From Caproicibacter fermentans (GTDB lineage: Bacteria > Bacillota > Clostridia > Oscillospirales > Acutalibacteraceae), in NCBI RefSeq assembly GCF_009746625.1, contig NZ_VWXL01000053.1, forward strand, positions 112,072 through 176,071: a stretch of 64,000 nucleotides of DNA. The letters run 5' to 3'. Below the pieces are notes generated by a model, which did no database searches, was not told the origin of the DNA, and saw nothing but the letters and a program-made list of their open reading frames with translations. Made by a program: the position numbers and the translations under genes. Positions 59,696-64,000 of the stretch are shown here, one piece after another (positions within the stretch are counted from its first letter, which is position 1; the number at the start of each line of letters is the position of its first letter).

Positions 59696-59977
59696 TTATT
59701 TTATATCCAATTTCAGATTAATTGTAACATTGGAATTATCTCGATTTTTTTGCTTCAATTGATTTATGTGGTTAAGGACGTCTAATTTCTGCTCTTCCGT
59801 TAATTTGGACACCAATTTTGCAAACTTCCTTAGTTCTTGATCATCATGAACACTTAAGTTATTATAAATCAGTGAATTCATTTCACTCCGAATTTTTGTT
59901 TGCTGTTCATCGGTCAACTTAAGATATTTTTCAGCTATTTCCTGCGCTTGCTTAATTTTATCCTCAAAAGAACTCAT
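59696..59977 (-). CDS. hypothetical helical protein (93 aa)
   Basis: Two helix pairs, charged (QAQEIAEKYLKLTDEQQTKIRSEMN; KLVSKLTEEQKLDVLNHINQL). Starts at ATG 59977. Lies between recombinase and repressor; might be co-transcribed with the repressor. Not recognised. Confidence 0.6.
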   Translation of the reverse strand: MSSFEDKIKQAQEIAEKYLKLTDEQQTKIRSEMNSLIYNNLSVHDDQELRKFAKLVSKLTEEQKLDVLNHINQLKQKNRDNSNVTINLKLDIK

Positions 59978-60059
59978 AAAATCAGGCTCCTAATCTATTT
60001 CGTCCAACGGAATGGCAGTAAGCCACAATGTGTAATAATAATCGTCTCCATACCACCTC

Positions 60060-60485
60060 TTACAGATGATGCTCACTTTTTACTGGCTGTTCAGTGTCCT
60101 TGGAAGCGAGTTCTGTTAATTCATCGGCTGTTTCGACATCGTTTAGACGATTAATTAAATTATTCTGCTTAACCCCTAAAAGTCTATCAACGGCGGCTTG
60201 CATTTCAGGCTGCTTACGATATGAAATTATGACGATTTTTTCATGACGGGACAAATTGAGTATATCTCCATCAATACTAGGATTATTGGAATACTTTTGA
60301 AGTTCAGAAATTGAAATATCAAGTCCGAAGCAAATTTTGGCTACATTATCAACAGCAGCCCCACCAATTGATCCATTTAGCATAGAAAGCAATGTTGAAT
60401 ATGGCATACCAATTTGCTTTGCGTACTCCTTTATCGTAAGCCCTTTGTTCCTAATAAGCAGTTTTAGATATTGTTCGCGGGTCAT
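60060..60485 (-). CDS. XRE-family repressor (CI-like)
   Basis: 141 residues. N-terminal HTH (LLIRNKGLTIKEYAKQIGMPYSTLLSMLNGSIGGAAVDNVAKICFGLDISISEL), then a C-terminal dimerisation part with no LexA-type peptidase motifs. Divergent from the small HTH gene at 60648. Should hold element B quiescent. Confidence 0.85.
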   Translation of the reverse strand: MTREQYLKLLIRNKGLTIKEYAKQIGMPYSTLLSMLNGSIGGAAVDNVAKICFGLDISISELQKYSNNPSIDGDILNLSRHEKIVIISYRKQPEMQAAVDRLLGVKQNNLINRLNDVETADELTELASKDTEQPVKSEHHL

Positions 60486-60542
60486 AAGCTCACTTCCTTT
60501 GTGCCATTATGATAGCACTGGAATGTCAGAAAATCAACATAC

Positions 60543-60633
60543 AAAACGAAATACTGTTGTTTAACTGTATAAATTGGGTCGACAGTAATACTATATCGTG
60601 CTAGTATATGCCTATAAAACGAAATATCGTTTT
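60543..60633. promoter_or_regulatory. divergent switch region of element B
   Basis: Palindrome AAAACGAAATATCGTTTT (60616-60633) beside the plus gene, and a related site starting AAAACGAAATA (60543-60553) beside the repressor. Plus promoter TCGACA-17-TAGTAT (60579-60607). Minus promoter about TTAAAC-17-TATGTT near 60540-60565. Confidence 0.75.
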
Positions 60634-60647
60634 AAGGAGGTAATGAT

Positions 60648-60863
60648 ATGTACAAGCTTCTCGAATCAAAAATGACTTTTGTAGGAATGACTAAAAAACA
60701 ATTAGCACAAGAAATGGGACTTGGTTATAACACCCTTTTGGCAAAATTTAAACATGAAAGTTCATTTTCACTTGATGAAGCAGCAGAAATTAAACGAATT
60801 GTTGACGCTCCGGAGTCTATTGAAGTGTTATTTGAATTGCTGCCTGGTAGAAAAGCGGGCTAA
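60648..60863 (+). CDS. Cro-like HTH protein
   Basis: 71 residues. HTH in MTKKQLAQEMGLGYNTLLAKFKH. AAGGAGG site. Opposite partner of the CI-like repressor. Confidence 0.8.
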   Translation: MYKLLESKMTFVGMTKKQLAQEMGLGYNTLLAKFKHESSFSLDEAAEIKRIVDAPESIEVLFELLPGRKAG

Positions 60864-60902
60864 CACCCCGTTGCCCGTGACAGCGGGCAGAAAGGACGCA
60901 GG

Positions 60903-61067
60903 ATGAAAGCAAAAATAGAAAACGGCTGCATTGTCAGTGATTACGTTGCGCGGCAGGTGCTTGAAATGGCGCGGGAATTTTATTCGCACCCGGAAAACGT
61001 GAAAAAATATCAGGAATGGCATTTGAAAACTTACGGCTGTTTACCAAAGAGCTTCCCTAATACATAG
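60903..61067 (+). CDS. small hypothetical protein (54 aa)
   Basis: Starts MKAKIENGCIVSDYVARQVLEM after AAAGGAC; continues with a helical, aromatic C-terminal part. Not recognised. Confidence 0.55.
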   Translation: MKAKIENGCIVSDYVARQVLEMAREFYSHPENVKKYQEWHLKTYGCLPKSFPNT

Positions 61068-61099
61068 TACCCCGTATCGGGCAAGAAAGGATGATTGAA

Positions 61100-61300
61100 A
61101 TGAAAGACTTTTTGAATTGGAGAGCCGAGAATCATAGAATCTTGACCGATATCGAAATTCTGCTTTATGAGCGCGCCGTTGCTGTTGCAGATTCGGATAT
61201 TATGCAGGCTGATCGTATTCGGGAAGTTATCTATGAGAACATTGAAAACTTGTCGGATGCTTCTGATTTTGATTTGAACATCAAAAAGTTGCACAAGTAA
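61100..61300 (+). CDS. hypothetical protein (66 aa)
   Basis: ATG 61100 (MKDFLNWRAENHRI) has the AAAGG at correct spacing; an in-frame ATG at 61091 is too close. Acidic, helical. Not recognised. Confidence 0.55.
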   Translation: MKDFLNWRAENHRILTDIEILLYERAVAVADSDIMQADRIREVIYENIENLSDASDFDLNIKKLHK

Positions 61301-61418
61301 TCGCGCTGCAGCGAGAGCTGTTAATCGTTATTATGCACAATCGATAGATCCTGATCAACCGTTCGTATTTGTACAAAATCACGCCTAAAGGTGTTTCAAA
61401 GGAAGGAGAGAGATCCGC

Positions 61419-61547
61419 ATGTCGATAGAAGAAAGACGCATTGACCGTCTGTACAAGCTGCTGCACCAGGTTGAGCGCAATGACCCGGATACCGCCGCGG
61501 CGCTGCGCTGGGCGATTTTTGAATTAGAGAGGATGGTGAAGGGCTGA
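61419..61547 (+). CDS. small hypothetical protein (42 aa)
   Basis: MSIEERRIDRLYKLLHQ..., helical, GGAAGGAG site. The stop overlaps the next start (TGATG), so translationally coupled to it. Confidence 0.5.
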   Translation: MSIEERRIDRLYKLLHQVERNDPDTAAALRWAIFELERMVKG

Positions 61548-61852
61548 TGGAAAAACAGAAACCGTGTTTTTGCTCTTTGCCAGATTCATTGGCAAAGGAC
61601 AGAACGTTGTCCTTAAAAGCAAAAGGGCTGTATTTGCTGATTCGGATTTGTCTGGAAGACCCTGATTTCGATTTTGAACATTTCAAACCCGCATTACAGG
61701 CTAAATGTAAGGAGGGCGTCGGTGCTTTCAATTCAGCATGGAATGAACTGGAAACGGCGGGATACCTGAAACAGCGGCGCGTCCTCCAATGTGGTCGGCT
61801 GGGCGGTTTTTATGATGCGTATTCGCTTTTGAATCCCGATGCTGCTGATTAA
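61547..61852 (+). CDS. HTH protein of replication type (101 aa)
   Basis: LPDSLAKDRTLSLKAKGLYLLIRICLEDPDFDFEHFKPALQ...AFNSAWNELETAGYLKQRRV is a winged-helix pattern (HTH_36-like) typical of plasmid and ICE replication initiators. Paired with the related larger protein downstream. Confidence 0.7.
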   Translation: MEKQKPCFCSLPDSLAKDRTLSLKAKGLYLLIRICLEDPDFDFEHFKPALQAKCKEGVGAFNSAWNELETAGYLKQRRVLQCGRLGGFYDAYSLLNPDAAD

Positions 61853-61875
61853 GCACCCGTAAGCGAGGAATGAAG

Positions 61876-62724
61876 ATGGACGAAAAACGCAGCTATTATG
61901 CCATCATACCGGCAAACGTGAGATATGATAAGAGCCTTTCGCCCAACGCGAAATTGCTCTATGGGGAAATCACGGCTTTATGCAGCGAAAAGGGCTATTG
62001 CTGGTCAACGAACAAATACTTTTCTGATTTATTCGGGGTATCGCAAAAAAGCATATCCAAATGGATCTCAATGCTTGCAAAAAAGAAATATCTTTTTATC
62101 AGGATGGTCTATCGGAAAGGAACCAAAGAAATCTTGGAAAGGCATTTGAGCATCGTAAAAGAGCCTCTTGAAGAAAGGTCAGATTCCGCCTCTTGCGATA
62201 CTCCCCCTATTGAAGAAAAGTTAAATACCCCTATGGAAGAAAAGTTCCATACCCCCGGAAAAAAAGGTCCATACCCTATTGAAGAAAAGTTCCATACCCC
62301 TATGGAAGAAAAGTTCCAGGAGAATATTACAGAGACTGACGGTAAAGGGAATAAGTCAGTCAGTCAGTCTAAGGAGAAACAGGAAGTTGACGAACTGACG
62401 GACGAAATCCGGGAGCGTCTCAAAGAGCAAATCGAATATGATTATTTTGAGGAAAATTTGCCGGAAGACTTGCCGGGAGTTAATGCGCTGATCGACTGTA
62501 TGGCCGAAATCCTGATTGCTCCGCGCTCAAAGATCAACGGCAGTATGCAGCCGAGGGCGGTTTTAAAGCCGTACATAGACAAAGCGGACTCCGAAAGCGT
62601 GAGAGGCTTTCTTGACCATATGAGGGGAAAGCCAATGCGCGACGTGAAAAATATCCGCTCGTATTGGCAATCAGCGTTCGTGAATTTCATCCGGGAGGAA
62701 GAGCTTGTGAAGCTTACGCTCTGA
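61876..62724 (+). CDS. HTH_36/DUF6017-type replication protein
   Basis: 282 residues from ATG 61876. Winged helix (SYYAIIPANVRYDKSLSPNAKLLYGEITALCSEKGYCWSTNKYFSDLFGVSQKSISKWISML). A middle section of near-perfect short repeats of PMEEKFHTP type (about residues 112-148), then the C-terminal DUF6017-like domain (LPGVNALIDCMAEILIAPRSKINGSMQPRAVLKPYIDK...VKNIRSYWQSAFVNFI). Present in many Tn1549-like and related elements, so it points to an ICE. Confidence 0.78.
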   Translation: MDEKRSYYAIIPANVRYDKSLSPNAKLLYGEITALCSEKGYCWSTNKYFSDLFGVSQKSISKWISMLAKKKYLFIRMVYRKGTKEILERHLSIVKEPLEERSDSASCDTPPIEEKLNTPMEEKFHTPGKKGPYPIEEKFHTPMEEKFQENITETDGKGNKSVSQSKEKQEVDELTDEIRERLKEQIEYDYFEENLPEDLPGVNALIDCMAEILIAPRSKINGSMQPRAVLKPYIDKADSESVRGFLDHMRGKPMRDVKNIRSYWQSAFVNFIREEELVKLTL

Positions 62725-62804
62725 AAAACCGGACGTGCGTCCGTCCCCGAAGCGGGACGCCAAAACCGGAAAGAGCAGGATGAATCGAATTGGAGGAAAA
62801 GCAA

Positions 62805-63191
62805 ATGCAGTTACCTAAGGACGTCTATTTCAGGGTCGTCAATATTGCGGAATCGTATTATGTCCTGCTGCACAGGCTGAAAGAAATGGAGAATTCCGTT
62901 TTAAACGGAACAGCGCGGAAGGACGGTCAGCCGAGGGGGAGTGGTATCAGCAATACAACGGCAACGAGGGCGGAAAAGATCATCGAAAAACAGGCCGAGT
63001 GTGAGCGCAAAGTCAGAGCGATCGAGCGGGCTTGGCATATTTTGGGGCCTCTGTATCAGGAATTCATCAGGATGAACTTCTTTGAACATCAGGATGCACG
63101 GGAGCTTGATTTCCCGATGTCGCTTGAAGAAAAGAAAGAAGTTAGGGCATTTTTCCTGATTAAGCTCGCGCAGAATCTGAATGAGATTTAA
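62805..63191 (+). CDS. phage/ICE regulator-like protein (128 aa)
   Basis: MQLPKDVYFRVVNIAESYYV...TARAEKIIEKQAECERKVRAIERAWHILGPLYQEFIRMNFFEHQDARELDFPM... Resembles ArpU-type late-transcription regulators and their relatives. ATG 62805 after GGAGG; the TTG at 62790 lies in the site itself. Confidence 0.6.
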   Translation: MQLPKDVYFRVVNIAESYYVLLHRLKEMENSVLNGTARKDGQPRGSGISNTTATRAEKIIEKQAECERKVRAIERAWHILGPLYQEFIRMNFFEHQDARELDFPMSLEEKKEVRAFFLIKLAQNLNEI

Positions 63192-63247
63192 CAAGACGTT
63201 TCTTCTGCACTTTGAAAATTGAATAGGCGCGCTGTGCTATATATTTC

Positions 63248-63285
63248 TTGACAAACAATACCAAAAGTGGTTAATTAGAGGTATT
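63248..63285 (+). promoter_or_regulatory. possible promoter/operator before DUF6550 gene
   Basis: TTGACA (63248-63253), 17-bp spacer, weak TTAATT. Inverted repeat AATACC (63257) / GGTATT (63280) overlaps it. Confidence 0.45.
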
Positions 63286-63330
63286 GAATACCTTGATCGG
63301 AACCACCTGAACGAACGGAGGAACGAATTA

Positions 63331-63831
63331 ATGAAAATAACCTATGGAACCAAAAGAGTTCTTTTTATAGCAGGATTAGCCGTAATCTGTGTCGGAGCTG
63401 TTTCTCTGGTTGTCCAACACACTGCCAGTGCCGACGATACACCGGAAGTGTCCAGCTCGTCCAGCACGGAGATCATCCTTGGCACACCGCATCCGATTTC
63501 CGTGCCGCCGATCAGTTCGGAGGAAAGCGGAACCAGTTCCGCTTTTGTGCCGTCTTCCGGAGCGGAAGCAAGCGCGCCGCTGACCACTGTTTCAAAGCCA
63601 ACATCCGCTCCACCGGCACCGACGCCGCCCGCCAGCTCAGAGCTGACGAATAAGAGCAAGAAGCCGACCTATTCCAGCAAGCCGACCGCTTCAAAAAGCA
63701 CTACATCAAAATCCGGAGGAAAAGCCGGGGAGATTTACGTTCCCGGTTTTGGATGGCAAAAGCCAACCGGGGGGCAAGGAACAACGGTATCTGGTGATTG
63801 GGGTGGTGGAGAGCAAGTTGGAATTATGTAA
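63331..63831 (+). CDS. DUF6550-like secreted/anchored protein
   Basis: 166 residues. Signal or anchor segment (9-31), then a Ser/Thr/Pro-rich low-complexity stretch (VSSSSST...ASELTNKSKKP) and a C-terminal motif GEIYVPGFGWQKPTGGQGTTVSG, the hallmark of DUF6550 proteins carried by clostridial ICEs. Function unknown. GGAGG site. The last 169 bases of the window show no gene I can support. Confidence 0.78.
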   Translation: MKITYGTKRVLFIAGLAVICVGAVSLVVQHTASADDTPEVSSSSSTEIILGTPHPISVPPISSEESGTSSAFVPSSGAEASAPLTTVSKPTSAPPAPTPPASSELTNKSKKPTYSSKPTASKSTTSKSGGKAGEIYVPGFGWQKPTGGQGTTVSGDWGGGEQVGIM

Positions 63832-64000
63832 TCTTTAGTTGAAAGTGACTAACACGTAACGTGACCTGAAATACCCGAAACTGCTGGCATAAAGCATATT
63901 TTAGAGTCTGTGTTGCAGATAAAATAGTGACATAGCCGCACTTATTCATAAGATGATTTTACGCAGCGCCTCAAGCGTTTTTTATGGTACGATGGGACAA

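Larger units (their letters stand above)
58047..64000. mobile_element. Element B: serine-recombinase element, left part
   Basis: Second mobile element, stacked behind element A at the same ssrA target; the far end is outside the window. Contents so far: serine recombinase, 93-aa protein, CI/Cro-type switch, three small genes, two HTH replication-type proteins, a phage-type regulator and a DUF6550-like secreted protein. The last four suggest an integrative conjugative element. Confidence 0.7.

Noticed and set aside
62200..62320. Short tandem repeats resembling a CRISPR
   Set aside because: The repeats are in frame and encode PMEEKFHTP-like units within a replication protein. No spacers or regular length.

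Overview
The window looks like the chromosome of a spore-forming anaerobic Firmicute, most probably a clostridium of the Oscillospiraceae/Ruminococcaceae type. The reasons are moderately GC-rich housekeeping genes with strong GGAGG ribosome-binding sites, SpoVS, an alpha/beta spore protein (SASP), a PdaB-type spore deacetylase, a Thr T-box leader, and the Firmicute order SRP RNA-dnaX-ybaB-recR. The genus cannot be fixed from sequence alone.

Layout. 1-3.3 kb: argS, ywiB-like and ddl on the minus strand. 3.5-8.2 kb: a hypothetical gene, then rpmG-secE-nusG-rplKA and rplJL with an L10 leader; rpoB does not follow. 8.3-13.3 kb: DUF4342 protein, two-component system, D-Ala-D-Ala carboxypeptidase and a phosphoesterase, whose terminator is followed directly by a decayed group II intron. 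13.8-22.1 kb (minus strand): sigma factor/DUF4367 pair, recG, yloV (fakA), spoVS, ymdB, rny. 22.3-24.6 kb: T-box-thrS. 24.6-28.1 kb: small genes, a stand-alone NrdD-tail protein, a soluble PocR-type chemotaxis transducer, a short UppS homologue and a histidine-kinase relic.

Main discovery. A pdaB-like spore deacetylase gene is split by a 4,184-bp element (28737-32920). The element carries a large serine recombinase, a cold-shock gene, several proteins of about 50 residues and a probable free-standing RNA. Its ends share the 5-bp repeat GTTGA. Removing one repeat copy plus the element rejoins a perfect 258-codon frame, and the reconstructed circle junction has a clear dyad. This is the architecture of skin-like, developmentally excised elements, in a host gene I do not know as a described target.

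33.2-43.8 kb: SASP, second cold-shock gene with the same 5' leader hairpin, glycosyltransferase, SDR, family-4 uracil-DNA glycosylase, YhfC protease, SdpR/SdpI pair, SRP RNA-dnaX-ybaB-recR, smpB and ssrA (tmRNA).

43.8-64 kb: two mobile elements stacked at the 3' end of ssrA. Element A (43802-58073, 27-bp direct repeats) looks like a phage satellite. It has a tyrosine integrase with arm-type sites, replication genes, its own sigma factor, a tail-assembly chaperone with a canonical -1 frameshift site, a short tape-measure protein and a TerS-like HTH protein, but no capsid, portal or large terminase. Element B (58047 to beyond the window) begins with a serine recombinase whose reading frame runs through the att repeat. 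It continues with a CI/Cro-type switch, replication-type HTH proteins and a DUF6550-type protein, and is probably the start of an integrative conjugative element.
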